From contig NZ_JANQDH010000076.1 of NCBI RefSeq assembly GCF_029891735.1, forward strand, positions 1 through 64,000: 64,000 nucleotides of DNA, given 5' to 3'. The position numbers were made by a program, and so were the translations under genes. Position 1 is the first letter of the stretch. Every line of letters begins with the position of its first letter. Below are positions 54,893-64,000 of this stretch, piece by piece. The notes under the pieces are model-generated. The model was not told the DNA's origin. It did no database searches and saw only the letters and a list, made by a program, of their open reading frames with translations. The stretch comes from Chrysosporum bergii ANA360D (GTDB lineage Bacteria; Cyanobacteriota; Cyanobacteriia; Cyanobacteriales; Nostocaceae).

Positions 54893-56670
54893 ATACTCAT
54901 TGCTTTGCAATACTTAGCTACTAAGTTAGCTAAAAGAGATAAATCAATGGGTTTAGAAATATAATCATCCACTCCAGCCGCTAAACAAGTTTCGCGATCG
55001 CCCTTCATTGCCATTGCTGTTTGCACAATTACCGGAATCTTCTGATACTTCGCTTCTTCTCGTAGCTGCTGCACCAGTTGTAAACCATTTCCATCTGGTA
55101 GACGAATATCCATTAAAATCACCATTGGGTTTACCTGTGTCAGGGCTGACCACATTTCCGCAGCATTTTTTACCCAAGTCACTGTATATCCTAATGTACC
55201 GAGATAAATGCGGATTAGCTCGCCGTTGGCTAAATCATTTTCTACCAACAAAATATCTAGATAAGTTTGTGCTTTCTCATCCTCCTGATATACCTCCTGG
55301 TCAACAGGCCTGATCTGGTCTACATCTTCCTGATATTTCCCTGCTTCTCCCGCAGGTTTCATAGGGAGGATAATAGTAAAACGAGAACCCTGATCCACTT
55401 GTGATTCCACTTGCAGCCAACCACCATGAATTTCCGCCAACTTCTGAGTTACCGTTAACCCCAAACCACTACCTTCACTCCGGTGAGCCACAGGATTAGC
55501 AATTTGAAAAAATGGTTCAAATAGTCGCCTTTGGTTTTCTGGGGAAATCCCAATACCAGTATCCCAAACTATAAAATGTATAAATTCATCTTTAGGCAAA
55601 ACTTCTAAACCCACAGTACCCGTGTTGGTAAACTTAAAGGCATTGGATAGCAAATTCCACAGCATTTGTTTAACTCGGAGGGGATCTGCCGCTAAAGTTG
55701 TGACATCAGGGTGCAATATTAGCTGTAGTTTCAAGCCCTTGTTAGCGGCCTTCTCTTTGACTAGTGATAAAACATTGCGACATAGTTCTGGTACATTGAT
55801 ACTTTCCCATTCCACTTCCAGCTGATTGGCTTCAATTTTAGAGAGGTCTAGGATATCGTTGATCAGCGTTATTAAATGTTTACCGCTAGACTCAATGATT
55901 TTTAAATACTCTTGGTGGTTTTCTCTACTGGAGTCGTAGCCTTGGGCTAAGATTAATTGGCTGAAACCAATGATAGAACTTAGGGGTGTGCGAATTTCGT
56001 GACTAGTGTTGGCTAGAAACTGGTTTTTCAGTTGATTACTGCGTTCTAGCTGTTGCGCGTGTTGCTGCAAAGATTGTATTTTTCTGGTTTGTACTAGTGC
56101 AGTCACACACTGCTGAATGGCTCGCCTCAGCAATTGGGTCATCAGTGAAGATGGCCATGGTGTGAGTGATTTTCCGTGGGATTTTGACCCGGTCTGAGAG
56201 ATGATTAGCCAACCAATCACAGACCCCACATCATCAGTTAAGCTTTGGACATGATTTGGTTGTTGGCTCTCCATCTGCTGTAAATCTTGGGTGGCTATCA
56301 CTGCTTGTAATTGCCATTGCAGCTTTTGACCTTTATTCTCTATGGATATAGATTGTGGGGATGGTGGAGAAGAAACATAACAAATCTGAGCCATGTTGGT
56401 TTGTGGTTGAAGCAGAGCGATCGCCACCGTAACACTATTCAAAGCCATACCAAGCTCGTTGACCAAAGTTTGGAAAATTTCTGCTTCTGTAGTTTTAGAC
56501 TGTGAAACGTTGCTACAAAGGGAAAGTAAGCAATCGCTCAGGCGACTTTGCAACCGGTTCAAGCTGCGTTCTAGCCACAACTCGGCACGAAGTTGCTGCA
56601 TTGTTGTCAAAAGTGTTGGCGTTTCATTTGCGGATGAGTTTTGTTCTGGTAAGCTTGAATATTGCTGCAT
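54889..56670 (-). CDS. Hybrid sensor histidine kinase with C-terminal receiver
   Basis: A 593-residue soluble protein. Residues about 40-210 form a GAF-like sensor. A short coiled coil and HisKA (LANTSHEIRTPLSSI, His near 233) precede HATPase_c (NAFKFTNTG, DTGIGISPENQ, GSGLGLTV). The C-terminal receiver (about 470-593) has LVENDLANGE, phospho-Asp in ILMDIRLPDGNG and Lys in YISKPID. No membrane helix is present. The stop codon TAG comes from the end of repeat copy 8, so the final residues (SI) may be recent. The ATG at 56670 is chosen over TTG 56676. Confidence 0.9.
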   Translation of the reverse strand: MQQYSSLPEQNSSANETPTLLTTMQQLRAELWLERSLNRLQSRLSDCLLSLCSNVSQSKTTEAEIFQTLVNELGMALNSVTVAIALLQPQTNMAQICYVSSPPSPQSISIENKGQKLQWQLQAVIATQDLQQMESQQPNHVQSLTDDVGSVIGWLIISQTGSKSHGKSLTPWPSSLMTQLLRRAIQQCVTALVQTRKIQSLQQHAQQLERSNQLKNQFLANTSHEIRTPLSSIIGFSQLILAQGYDSSRENHQEYLKIIESSGKHLITLINDILDLSKIEANQLEVEWESINVPELCRNVLSLVKEKAANKGLKLQLILHPDVTTLAADPLRVKQMLWNLLSNAFKFTNTGTVGLEVLPKDEFIHFIVWDTGIGISPENQRRLFEPFFQIANPVAHRSEGSGLGLTVTQKLAEIHGGWLQVESQVDQGSRFTIILPMKPAGEAGKYQEDVDQIRPVDQEVYQEDEKAQTYLDILLVENDLANGELIRIYLGTLGYTVTWVKNAAEMWSALTQVNPMVILMDIRLPDGNGLQLVQQLREEAKYQKIPVIVQTAMAMKGDRETCLAAGVDDYISKPIDLSLLANLVAKYCKAMSI

Positions 56671-56676
56671 GGTCAA

Positions 56677-56857
56677 CTAGACCGTTGAACAAGTTTGGCG
56701 TGGCACAAAAAAGAAAACAAGATTTTATGTATATTAACTCACAATTGCCTTTTGAGTTGTAGACGATCAATTATAGTGTCAATAGTCTATAGCAAACAAA
56801 AATTGTCTGCAATCACCCTGATCACCTTTGTGAGAAGGAAATATTAAGATAAAACTA
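56677..56857. promoter_or_regulatory. Divergent upstream region of the hybrid kinase and natD
   Basis: A 181-bp AT-rich gap between genes that read apart. GAGAAGGAAAT about 20 nt before the natD ATG is a plausible though distant ribosome-binding site. No gene is seen. Confidence 0.35.
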
Positions 56858-57724
56858 ATGGATACACAAATTGCCCAACTCATCGTTAATGGTATTGCAG
56901 TAGGAAGCATTATTGCTTTAGCATCCGTGGGACTAACTCTGACCTACGGTATCTTGCGGTTATCTAATTTTGCTCACGGTGATTTTCTCACTTTAGGAGC
57001 TTACTTAACTTTATTAGTCAACGCAGGTGGCATAAATATTTGGCTATCCATGATTTTGGCAGCAGCGGGAACAATAGCAGCAATGGTGCTTTCCGAAAAA
57101 CTCTTGTGGTCAAAAATGCGCTCTATTCGTGCTACTTCTACTACGCTGATTATTATCTCTATTGGACTGGCCTTGTTCTTACGTAATAGCATTATCTTTT
57201 TCTGGGGCGGCCAGAACCAAAATTACAATTTACCTGTAACCCCGGCTTTGAATATTTTTGGCATCAGAGTACCGCAAAATCAACTACTGGTCCTGGGGTT
57301 AGCTGTGTTAGCCATTTTGGCACTGCACTATCTCCTACAAAACACCAAAATTGGTAAAGCGATGCGGGCTGTTGCTGATGATCTAGATTTAGCTAGAGTT
57401 TCTGGGATCAATGTAGAACAAGTCATCCTGTGGACTTGGATTATTGCTGGTACATTTACCTCCTTGGGTGGCAGTATGTATGGATTGATTACAGCTGTGC
57501 GCCCAAATATGGGTTGGTTTTTGATTTTACCCTTATTCGCTTCAGTGATTTTAGGCGGTATTGGTAATCCCTACGGAGCGATCGCCGCGGCTTTCATGAT
57601 TGGTATAGCCCAAGAACTCAGCACCGTCTGGATAGGTTCACAGTATAAGCAAGGTATAGCGCTGTTAATGATGATTTTGGTGCTGCTCATTCGCCCCAAA
57701 GGTTTATTTAAAGGCACGATTTGA
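56858..57724 (+). CDS. natD: Branched-chain/neutral amino-acid ABC permease (LivH/NatD type)
   Basis: A 288-residue permease with about eight membrane helices. It has the LivH-type start QLIVNGIAVGSIIALASVGLTL, the RLSNFAHGDFLTLGAYLTL signature and the EAA-like RAVADDLDLARVSGINVEQV loop, and ends in RPKGLFKG. Cyanobacteria have one NatD-type permease of the N-I neutral amino-acid transporter and the longer UrtB for urea; this length fits NatD. The partner subunits (natA, B, C, E) are not nearby, as is common in these genomes. Confidence 0.83.
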   Translation: MDTQIAQLIVNGIAVGSIIALASVGLTLTYGILRLSNFAHGDFLTLGAYLTLLVNAGGINIWLSMILAAAGTIAAMVLSEKLLWSKMRSIRATSTTLIIISIGLALFLRNSIIFFWGGQNQNYNLPVTPALNIFGIRVPQNQLLVLGLAVLAILALHYLLQNTKIGKAMRAVADDLDLARVSGINVEQVILWTWIIAGTFTSLGGSMYGLITAVRPNMGWFLILPLFASVILGGIGNPYGAIAAAFMIGIAQELSTVWIGSQYKQGIALLMMILVLLIRPKGLFKGTI

Positions 57725-57745
57725 ACAGCACCACTCCACTTTTAA

Positions 57746-57880
57746 TTATTCAATGATGTGGAAGTAATAAGCTGCGACCAAAAAGTTAACAGCTAATAAC
57801 AGCAATGCCCAAGCAGTACGAAAAGTGTACGGGGGTTTAGCTCCTGTAGCTGGAACTGGGGAATTTTGAACTCTAGCCAT
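57746..57880 (-). CDS. psaX: Photosystem I protein PsaX
   Basis: A 44-residue single-helix protein read from the minus strand (ATG 57878-57880). The segment KPPYTFRTAWALLLLAVNFL followed by VAAYYF closely matches PsaX of Thermosynechococcus photosystem I, a peripheral subunit that also binds chlorophyll. An AAGGAGAAACACTC ribosome-binding site lies upstream. It is convergent with natD with 21 bp between. PsaX is restricted to some cyanobacteria. Confidence 0.9.
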   Translation of the reverse strand: MARVQNSPVPATGAKPPYTFRTAWALLLLAVNFLVAAYYFHIIE

Positions 57881-58012
57881 GAGTGTTTCTCCTTCTTTCT
57901 CGACTTTTTAAGCAATACCAAACAGGTGTACCAAAAACCCAAATTCTTTAAAAATATTTGTGTCTTCAGGACTGGGGACTGGAAAGTGTTGCTGGGCTTT
58001 CACCCCATTTTC

Positions 58013-58918
58013 TCATTCTTCCTCACCTGCATGGTAGGAACTACGCACCAAAGGTCCAGAACGGACGTGGTTGAATCCCATTTCCCATGCTACGCGGGAG
58101 AGTGCATTAAATTCTTCTGGTGTCCAGTATTTTTTCACCGGCAAATGTTCTAAGGAAGGACGCATATACTGGCCGATCGTCAGGCGATCGCATCCCACCC
58201 CCCTTAAATCCGCCATAGCTTCTATCACTTCCTCCCTTGTTTCCCCGTGTCCTAGCATTAAGCCAGATTTGGTAGGAATAGCCGCATCAATTTCTTTTAC
58301 CATAGCCAGCACTTTTAGGGAGCGATCGTACTTTGCCCCCCGTCTGACCGGGCCAGTTAACCGGCGCACCGTCTCTATATTGTGATTAAAACAAGCCGGC
58401 TTGGCTTTGATAATTGTAGCTATCCTTTGTCGTTGACCTGATTCCCCAGCACCGACACCACCCCAAAAATCTGGTGTCAGCACTTCAATTTGACTGTCTG
58501 GATTTAAGCGGCGAATAGTATCCATAGTTTCAACAAAATGTCCCGCTCCCTGGTCTGGTAAGTCATCACGGGCGACAGAAGTTAGCACTACATAACGCAG
58601 TCCTAAAAGCTGCACAGCCTCTGCTACTTTTCGCGGCTCTTCTGAGTCAATTGGCATTGGTGCATGACCTTTATCTACTTGACAAAAAGCACAAGAGCGT
58701 GTACACACTGGACCTAATAGTAAAAAAGTTGCGGTTTTTTGTGCATAACACTCCCCTCGGTTGGGGCATCGTCCTTCTTCACAAATTGTGTGAATTTGAC
58801 GTTGCTTAATAATGCGTTGTACAGTAGAAAGCTCACTAGCTTTGCCAATGGAACGACGTAACCAGCTAGGCATGGCCGTAATTTCCGACTTGATTGGGGC
58901 TGGTTGTGGCGAAGTCAT
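58013..58918 (-). CDS. lipA: Lipoyl synthase
   Basis: A 301-residue radical-SAM enzyme that inserts two sulfurs into octanoyl groups on E2 or GcvH proteins. It has the auxiliary cluster motif [12 protein letters not shown] and the SAM-cluster motif CTRSCAFC, plus PDFWGG and the [11 protein letters not shown] segment. The start is chosen at ATG 58918 (MTSPQP); ATG at 58963 or 58924 are alternatives. Cyanobacteria often have two lipA copies, and this is one of them. It is downstream-adjacent to psaX on the same strand with a 132-bp gap. Confidence 0.9.
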   Translation of the reverse strand: MTSPQPAPIKSEITAMPSWLRRSIGKASELSTVQRIIKQRQIHTICEEGRCPNRGECYAQKTATFLLLGPVCTRSCAFCQVDKGHAPMPIDSEEPRKVAEAVQLLGLRYVVLTSVARDDLPDQGAGHFVETMDTIRRLNPDSQIEVLTPDFWGGVGAGESGQRQRIATIIKAKPACFNHNIETVRRLTGPVRRGAKYDRSLKVLAMVKEIDAAIPTKSGLMLGHGETREEVIEAMADLRGVGCDRLTIGQYMRPSLEHLPVKKYWTPEEFNALSRVAWEMGFNHVRSGPLVRSSYHAGEEE

Positions 58919-59167
58919 AGACATCCAAGCAATATCCAAAAGTACTTTGGGATGAATTTCCACTTGCAGTGAAGCAAGGTTTAATCCCTAAGTATCACCA
59001 TGACATAAATTTGAATAAATATAAGCACTAGTTTTGTAAACTACTGCCATTTTTGGCATTTATAGCAAAATATACTATCCCCAAACTAACAATAAACTTG
59101 TATATAGTGATAACATTATCAAAAAAGTCGCTATTTACACTGAAAATTTCTGTTAGAGCAATCAGTC

Positions 59168-59773
59168 GTGGCAAGCAACAAAATTCTAGTTATCGATGAC
59201 ACTACCGTTGTCAGGCTAAAAGTACGACAAATGTTGCCTCCCGGCAACTTCGAGGTATTAGAAGCAAAAGACGGTCTGGAAGGATTAAATTTCATCCGCC
59301 AGGAAAAACTAAGTTTGATCATGTTGGATTTTCTGCTACCCAAAATGAGTGGCTGGGAAGTTTTTCAGCAACTTCAAGCACAGCCTGAGTTGAGGAAGAT
59401 TCCCTTGGTGATCATGTCCGGTCGTAAGGAAGAGGTGACGGAAAAACTAACAGAACCTTTTGAATATTTTGAATTTTTGAACAAGCCTTTTGACCAAAAG
59501 CAGCTAATAACTGCGATTAAAACAGCCATGGCTAAGGCTAAAAAGCCCCGTCCGGAAACAATTCCATCTGCTGTGGCTCCTAAAACTAAGAGTACTCCGG
59601 TAGTGGCTACTAATACCCCTAATAAAACCGTAGTGGCTTCTGCTCATCAGTCAGGTAACTCAGCAGACATAAATGTCCTGAATGAAAAAATTACCAAAAT
59701 GCAAGCAGAAATTGAGGGCTTAAAGAAACAGTTAGCTCAAGTAGTGACTTTTATTAAACAAAGAGTCAAGTAG
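59168..59773 (+). CDS. Response regulator with C-terminal coiled coil
   Basis: A 201-residue protein. The receiver (about 5-120) has ILVIDDTTVVR, phospho-Asp in IMLDFLLPKMSG, Ser in VIMSGRK and Lys in FLNKPFD. A Pro/Thr/Ala-rich linker (about 125-165) and a short coiled coil (about 168-198) follow. No DNA-binding domain is present, so it likely acts by protein contact. It starts with GTG at 59168. A hairpin terminator and a second receiver-kinase gene follow on the same strand. Confidence 0.85.
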   Translation: MASNKILVIDDTTVVRLKVRQMLPPGNFEVLEAKDGLEGLNFIRQEKLSLIMLDFLLPKMSGWEVFQQLQAQPELRKIPLVIMSGRKEEVTEKLTEPFEYFEFLNKPFDQKQLITAIKTAMAKAKKPRPETIPSAVAPKTKSTPVVATNTPNKTVVASAHQSGNSADINVLNEKITKMQAEIEGLKKQLAQVVTFIKQRVK

Positions 59774-59811
59774 TAACACTTATAGCCATCGTGGTCTTTA
59801 ACAACGAAATG

Positions 59812-59852
59812 CCCTTGAATCGAAACTAATCATAGGTTAGTCGGCTCAAGGG
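59812..59852 (+). terminator. Hairpin after the receiver-coiled-coil gene
   Basis: A CCCTTGA/TCAAGGG stem (7 bp) with a 27-nt loop that can pair further (ACTAA/TTAGT) is followed by a GTTTTT stretch. It is a plausible terminator between two response-regulator genes. Confidence 0.4.
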
Positions 59853-59910
59853 TGATTGGGTTTTTGTCAAATACCAATATTAGAAAATTTATTAAACCTC
59901 AGCCATAAAA

Positions 59911-61209
59911 ATGTCTAATATCCCAAAAACAGATTTAATCTTAATCGTAGATGATACAAATACAAATCTAGAAATTGTCTCCCAGACACTGATTCATTCA
60001 GGCTTTGAAGTTGCCACCGCCATTGATGGAGAAATAGCGCTCAAACAGGTTAAAAATAGACTACCTGACTTGATTTTATTAGATATAATGATGCCTAAAA
60101 TAGACGGTATTGAAACCTGTAAAAAGTTGAAAGAAAATTTACAAACCCGTGATATACCTATAATTTTTATGACAGCTATTTCCGATATATACACTAAAGT
60201 TCAATGTTTTAGTTTAGGAGCAGTAGACTATATCACGAAACCTTTTGATCAGGCAGAAATATTAGCTAGAGTTAACACTCATCTACAATTACGGCATCTT
60301 ACCAAAACCTTAGAACAAAAAGTAGCACAAAGAACAGCAGCACTTTCCCAAGCCCTCAAAGACCTACAAAAATCTCAATTACAACTGGTACAGCAAGAAA
60401 AAATGTCTGCTCTGGGTCAATTAGTAGCAGGGATTGCCCACGAAATTAATAATCCAGTGGGCTGCATTTACGGTAATCTGGGTCATACTTCCGCTTATTT
60501 CCAAGATATAATCAGGCTGATTAACCTATATCAGCAGTACTATCCTCAACCAGTGACAGAAATTGAAGAGGAAATTGCAGCCATAAACTTAGATTACCTG
60601 TGTACTGATTTACCAAAGCTGATTTCCTCCATGAAAGAGAGTGTTCAACGCATTCGCAATATTAGTAATAGTTTACGCACCTTTTCTCGCCAAGATAGCG
60701 ATGGCAAAGTTTCTTGTAACATTCATGATGGTATTGATAGTACAATCATGATTCTCCAACACCGCTTAAAAGGATCTAATGATCGTCCCGGTATTGAAAT
60801 AATTAGAGATTACGGTAATTTACCGGAAGTAAAATGTTTTAGCGGGCAGATGAATCAAGTTTTTATGAACTTATTAGCTAATGCAATTGATGCCTTAGAG
60901 GAGTCTAATATAGGGCGGAGTTATGAAGAAATTGCTGCTAATCCCAATCAAATAACAATTAAGACTCGGCTAAGTGAAGATTTAAATCATGTCTTGATAG
61001 GGATTAAAGACAATGGTGTGGGAATGTCGGCTGATGTCCAAGAGAAAATATTTGAATATTTATTCACCACTAAACCTGTAGGTAAGGGGACTGGTTTAGG
61101 ATTATCAATTGCTCATCAAATCATTGTCGAAAAACATGGGGGAACTTTAGAAGTCAATTCATTACCTGGTCAAGGTTCTGAGTTGCTCATTACTATTCCC
61201 ATTGATTAG
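59911..61209 (+). CDS. Receiver-histidine kinase fusion (REC-HisKA-HATPase)
   Basis: A 432-residue soluble hybrid. The N-terminal receiver (about 8-130) has LIVDDTNTNLEIV, phospho-Asp in LILLDIMMPKIDG and Lys in YITKPFD. A coiled-coil linker leads to a kinase core with GQLVAGIAHEINNPVGC (His at about 178) and HATPase_c (NLLANAIDAL, KDNGVGM, GTGLGLSIAHQI). This REC-first order is common in cyanobacterial signalling, where the receiver may take a phosphate from another kinase. It lies 137 bp after another response regulator, so they may belong to the same pathway. Confidence 0.9.
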   Translation: MSNIPKTDLILIVDDTNTNLEIVSQTLIHSGFEVATAIDGEIALKQVKNRLPDLILLDIMMPKIDGIETCKKLKENLQTRDIPIIFMTAISDIYTKVQCFSLGAVDYITKPFDQAEILARVNTHLQLRHLTKTLEQKVAQRTAALSQALKDLQKSQLQLVQQEKMSALGQLVAGIAHEINNPVGCIYGNLGHTSAYFQDIIRLINLYQQYYPQPVTEIEEEIAAINLDYLCTDLPKLISSMKESVQRIRNISNSLRTFSRQDSDGKVSCNIHDGIDSTIMILQHRLKGSNDRPGIEIIRDYGNLPEVKCFSGQMNQVFMNLLANAIDALEESNIGRSYEEIAANPNQITIKTRLSEDLNHVLIGIKDNGVGMSADVQEKIFEYLFTTKPVGKGTGLGLSIAHQIIVEKHGGTLEVNSLPGQGSELLITIPID

Positions 61210-61228
61210 ACGTAATTAGGGCATCAGC

Positions 61229-61252
61229 AGGGGCGCATTGCGACACGCCCCT
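61229..61252. terminator. Hairpin between convergent genes
   Basis: A perfect 7-bp GC-rich stem (AGGGGCG/CGCCCCT) with a 10-nt loop lies in the 76-bp gap between the receiver-kinase gene and the converging ndhB. Similar GTAGGGGCG...CGCCCCTAC palindromes are dispersed in many cyanobacteria. It may stop transcription from either side. Confidence 0.55.
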
Positions 61253-61285
61253 ACAAGATCAGCAATGAATTAACAAAACTACAAT

Positions 61286-62845
61286 CTACAATTCTTCTGG
61301 TTGCTGTGTAGAAACTGCACTTATTTGAGTTGTCCGAACTGTTGCTTGTAGCATTGGGGTATGAGAGATGGAATTATTAGCCAGTGTAAATAGGGGATTG
61401 GACAAAATCCCAGCGATGGAAGTGGCAATTAAAGTTACTATTAATCCCACTTGCAAAGGTCTAAATCCAGGCAAATCCCACCGTACCTCTGGATAATTCC
61501 GCACCACATCAGACATTTCCTGGGGTTCTTTGACTACCATCATTTTAACTACGCGAATGTAGTAGTAGATGGAAACTACACTGGTAACTAAGCCCAGCAA
61601 AACTAACCAGTAAAGTCCAGCTTGCCAACCAGCCCAGAACAAGTAAATCTTCCCAAAAAACCCAGCTAATGGGGGAATACCACCCAAAGAAAGCAGAGAC
61701 ACACTCAAGCCTAATGTTAGGAGTGGGTCTTTTTGATATAAACCAGAGTATTCAGCAATTTGGTCAGTTCCTGTGCGTAAAGAGAACAAAATAATGCAGG
61801 TAAACCCACACAGGTTCATAAATAGGTAGACCAAGAGGTAAAATACCATACTGGCATATCCCGCCTCAGTGCCCGCAATCATGCCAATCATCACGAATCC
61901 AGCTTGACCAATGGATGAATAAGCTAACATCCGTTTCATGCTGGTTTGTGCCAAGGCGACTACATTACCCAACACCATACTGAGAACGGCAAGGGCAGTA
62001 AAAACAAATCTCCATTCGTCAGCAACGAAGGGGAAAACTGTTGTTAGTAAGCGAATGGCTAAAGCAAACCCAGCTGCTTTAGACCCCACGGATAAAAAAG
62101 CAATTACCGGGGTGGGAGCGCCCTCATAAACGTCTGGTGTCCACTGGTGAAATGGTACGGCAGAAATTTTAAAGCCGATACCTGCAATCACGAAAATTAG
62201 AGCAATTACCAAACCTAAAGATTGACCAACATCAGCTGCGGTAATACCCTTAGCGATGGCAGTTAACTCCGTCTGTCCACCTGAGAGACCATACAGCAGG
62301 GAAACGCCATATAAAAATATGGCAGTACTGGAAGCTCCAATCAACAGGTATTTCAGCGCAGCTTCGTTAGATCGGGGGTCACGCTTAGTATAACCTGTGA
62401 GTAAGTAAGAGGAAATACTGAGAGTTTCTAGTGATATAAAAATCATTACTAACTCACTAGCACCGGATACAAACATTCCTCCTAGAGTTGCGGTTAGCAA
62501 AATAGCAATAAATTCTGCTAAAGCAGTACCACTCTGCTCAATGTAGCGAATTGACATCAAGATAGTTACAGCAGCAGACAAGGCCACAATACCGCGAAAG
62601 ACAATACTGAGGTCATCACCAACAAAGCTACCACTAAAGGAGATGGGATTAGTCGCGTCCCATTGAAGATAGAGGGCGACAACCGCAGTCAATAAACCGG
62701 CGCTGGCCAGATATCCAATCCAGCGTGAAGATGTACGTCCCAAAATCAAATCAACAATCAAAACCCCTAAGAGGGTAACAATTACAATCCCCTCTGGCAA
62801 AATCGTTCCCGCATTCAACTGGGATGTAAGATTAGCAAAATCCAT
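61286..62845 (-). CDS. ndhB: NAD(P)H-quinone oxidoreductase subunit 2 (NdhB)
   Basis: A 519-residue, about 14-helix proton-pumping subunit of the cyanobacterial NDH-1 complex in the thylakoid membrane, needed for cyclic electron flow, respiration and CO2 uptake. It shows the proton-pump family features [55 protein letters not shown] and [16 protein letters not shown]. Length is normal. The ATG at 62843-62845 is used. It is single, with no other ndh gene adjacent, as usual for ndhB in cyanobacteria. Confidence 0.97.
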   Translation of the reverse strand: MDFANLTSQLNAGTILPEGIVIVTLLGVLIVDLILGRTSSRWIGYLASAGLLTAVVALYLQWDATNPISFSGSFVGDDLSIVFRGIVALSAAVTILMSIRYIEQSGTALAEFIAILLTATLGGMFVSGASELVMIFISLETLSISSYLLTGYTKRDPRSNEAALKYLLIGASSTAIFLYGVSLLYGLSGGQTELTAIAKGITAADVGQSLGLVIALIFVIAGIGFKISAVPFHQWTPDVYEGAPTPVIAFLSVGSKAAGFALAIRLLTTVFPFVADEWRFVFTALAVLSMVLGNVVALAQTSMKRMLAYSSIGQAGFVMIGMIAGTEAGYASMVFYLLVYLFMNLCGFTCIILFSLRTGTDQIAEYSGLYQKDPLLTLGLSVSLLSLGGIPPLAGFFGKIYLFWAGWQAGLYWLVLLGLVTSVVSIYYYIRVVKMMVVKEPQEMSDVVRNYPEVRWDLPGFRPLQVGLIVTLIATSIAGILSNPLFTLANNSISHTPMLQATVRTTQISAVSTQQPEEL

Positions 62846-63059
62846 GAGATATATAGGTTTTGACGATTAGACATTACGGCTAGCTGAGTTTATTCTATCT
62901 ATTGTTATTCACCAAAGTGGCATTTACTTGTTCAGGATTGGTAATTGGCGACTAGGCTGATGACCAATCAGCAAAATGTAAGCAGTTTAGTGAATGACCA
63001 AACTGCTGATTTTGATATATTTGATATGTTTATTATCTGGACTGGAATAAACTCAAGGC

Positions 63060-63347
63060 TCAATAGCGCTGTGAGTACCCGCCACCAGATCGGCCACCTT
63101 TATTCTCCTTTGGTCTAGCTTTATTAACTTTCAGGGAACGCCCCATCCATTCGGCACCGTCTAGAGCCTCAATGGCTGCTTGTTCTGAGGTTTCTGATTC
63201 CATTTCTACGAAACCAAAACCCCGTAGCTTTCCTGTGTCCTTATCTGTTGGCAATTGAACTCGCTTGACACTACCGTAATCCGAAAATACTGCTTTGAGA
63301 TCATCTTCTGTGACCTGGTAGGATAGGTTACCTACGTAAATTGACAT
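63060..63347 (-). CDS. RRM RNA-binding protein (Rbp type)
   Basis: A 95-residue protein with one RRM: RNP2 IYVGNLSY and RNP1 KLRGFGFVEM, plus a short Gly-rich tail (KGGRSGGGYSQRY). Cyanobacterial Rbp proteins of this form are often cold-induced and bind mRNA; some target photosynthesis transcripts to the thylakoid. The GGAGAG sequence about 10 nt upstream of the ATG is a probable ribosome-binding site. The long leader upstream may be regulatory. Confidence 0.93.
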   Translation of the reverse strand: MSIYVGNLSYQVTEDDLKAVFSDYGSVKRVQLPTDKDTGKLRGFGFVEMESETSEQAAIEALDGAEWMGRSLKVNKARPKENKGGRSGGGYSQRY

Positions 63348-63902
63348 GAAACTCTCCAGAACCCATTGATGCAGAGATGTTTATCCGGAGAGCCGCTTGT
63401 AATTATGACTAAAAACAAGAGCCTTACCGCCGAATTTAACTACTCTGGAGATATTTTAACATATCTTTGATCTAGAAACAGATGGAATTGGATCATAAAA
63501 CCAGAAATCATCTAGTTTTACATCTCCCATCTCGCCTTAACTGAACTTGAATAGCAAATGGAAAAATTACATTAGCTATTAGACAGGGAATTTACTCCCT
63601 GGCTCAATGATATAAGGACGCGAAGGAGGAGCCGAAATACAGATATCAACCTACTGTATTCGCCAATTGTACCTTAGATAAGTTAAAGATGGAAATAACT
63701 CGCCCTTAACTCTCACAGCGTTACTTCTTCTGTCCTCAAAAACAGCACAGCACTGGAAGTTAAGAGAATTTTAACCATTTTAGGGAGTTTGTGTCAGGAT
63801 AAAATCACAAGCTATCAGCGTGACGTTATATCTTGACAATACAGCGAAATTAACTCAACTCAACTTTTTAGCTTCCAAGCTACTCTTTTTCTAGAAATTT
63901 CC
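63348..63902. other. 555-bp region between the RRM gene and topA
   Basis: Divergent upstream region. The RRM-gene side should contain its leader (such genes often have a cold-shock 5' region); no match was identified. The rest is AT-rich with no gene. The topA start lies at 63903. Confidence 0.45.
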
Positions 63903-64000
63903 ATGTCAACTCTCGTCATCGTCGAATCTCCGACAAAAGCTCGTACCATTCGCGAATACCTGCCAAAAGACTATCGGGTAGAAGCGTCTATGGGTCATGT
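63903..64000 (+). CDS. topA: DNA topoisomerase I, N-terminus (partial)
   Basis: Only the first 32 complete codons are inside the window; the gene runs off the edge. The reading [20 protein letters not shown] is the start of the Toprim domain of type IA topoisomerase, including the catalytic Glu in VESPTKA. The enzyme relaxes negative supercoils. The start is ATG 63903, and the rest must be read from the adjoining sequence. Confidence 0.92.
   Translation, partial: MSTLVIVESPTKARTIREYLPKDYRVEASMGH

Overview
The window is chromosomal DNA of a filamentous, most likely heterocyst-forming, cyanobacterium (order Nostocales) with fairly low GC. The evidence is core photosynthesis genes (psbZ, petB, petD, petM, psaX, ndhB), phycobilisome genes (nblA, a cpcS-type lyase, a HEAT-repeat protein, an NblR-like regulator), a complete kaiABC clock cluster with the short KaiA typical of Anabaena/Nostoc, an hgdD/TolC-type outer-membrane gene directly after kaiC, many copies of the GCGATCGC (HIP1) octamer (for example near 1136, 4340, 6957 and 8193), and a DnaE gene that ends in the N-terminal half of the cyanobacterial split intein. 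The species cannot be named from sequence alone.

Layout. 1-9.3 kb: tRNA-Gly, ribH, psbZ, a DHH-CBS-nucleotidyltransferase fusion, a Uma2 protein, then a plus-strand run of a small DUF6825-like protein, an ABC1/UbiB kinase and a PP2C phosphatase, followed by nblA. 9.3-17.8 kb: a Ser/Thr kinase, anmK, selO, glycerate kinase, ycf20 and an ArnT-type glycosyltransferase. 17.8-26.6 kb: a 1172-residue hybrid histidine kinase with a degenerate receiver, divergent from kaiA-kaiB-kaiC, then hgdD. 26.6-31.8 kb: a small membrane protein, then a minus-strand block holding an RppA/RppB-like two-component pair, a MOP-superfamily (ANKH-like) membrane protein and an SbnA-like PLP enzyme. 32-41 kb: HEAT protein and cpcS, site-2 protease, MBL-fold protein, ctpA divergent from petB-petD, an anti-sigma-type ATPase and a GT4 glycosyltransferase. 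41-49.5 kb: a zinc-ribbon membrane protein, a GT1 glycosyltransferase, dnaE-N, a DUF2237 protein, an NblR-like regulator, nadK, ycf39 and petM. 49.6-64 kb: an IS605 tnpB remnant, pdxA, Uma2 genes, an RNase D-like exonuclease, a CAP protein, larE, a hybrid kinase, natD, psaX, lipA, two receiver proteins, ndhB, an RRM protein and the start of topA.

Most genes are single core or housekeeping functions rather than one large system. Coherent groups are the clock cluster, the photosynthetic electron-transport genes (petBD with ctpA, petM with ycf39), phycobilisome turnover and assembly, and a possible amino-acid-derived metabolite module (SbnA-like enzyme plus exporter plus two-component system).

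The most unusual structural signal is a family of roughly 100-bp non-coding mobile repeats (ends ATAGC...GCTAT, internal hairpin) in at least eight places. Copies lie between kaiB and kaiC, flush against the dnaE-N start codon (with a 34-bp unit repeated three times), between nadK and the NblR-like gene, at the stop codon of a hybrid kinase, and at the break point of a truncated Uma2 gene. No complete transposase, CRISPR array or rRNA gene was seen.
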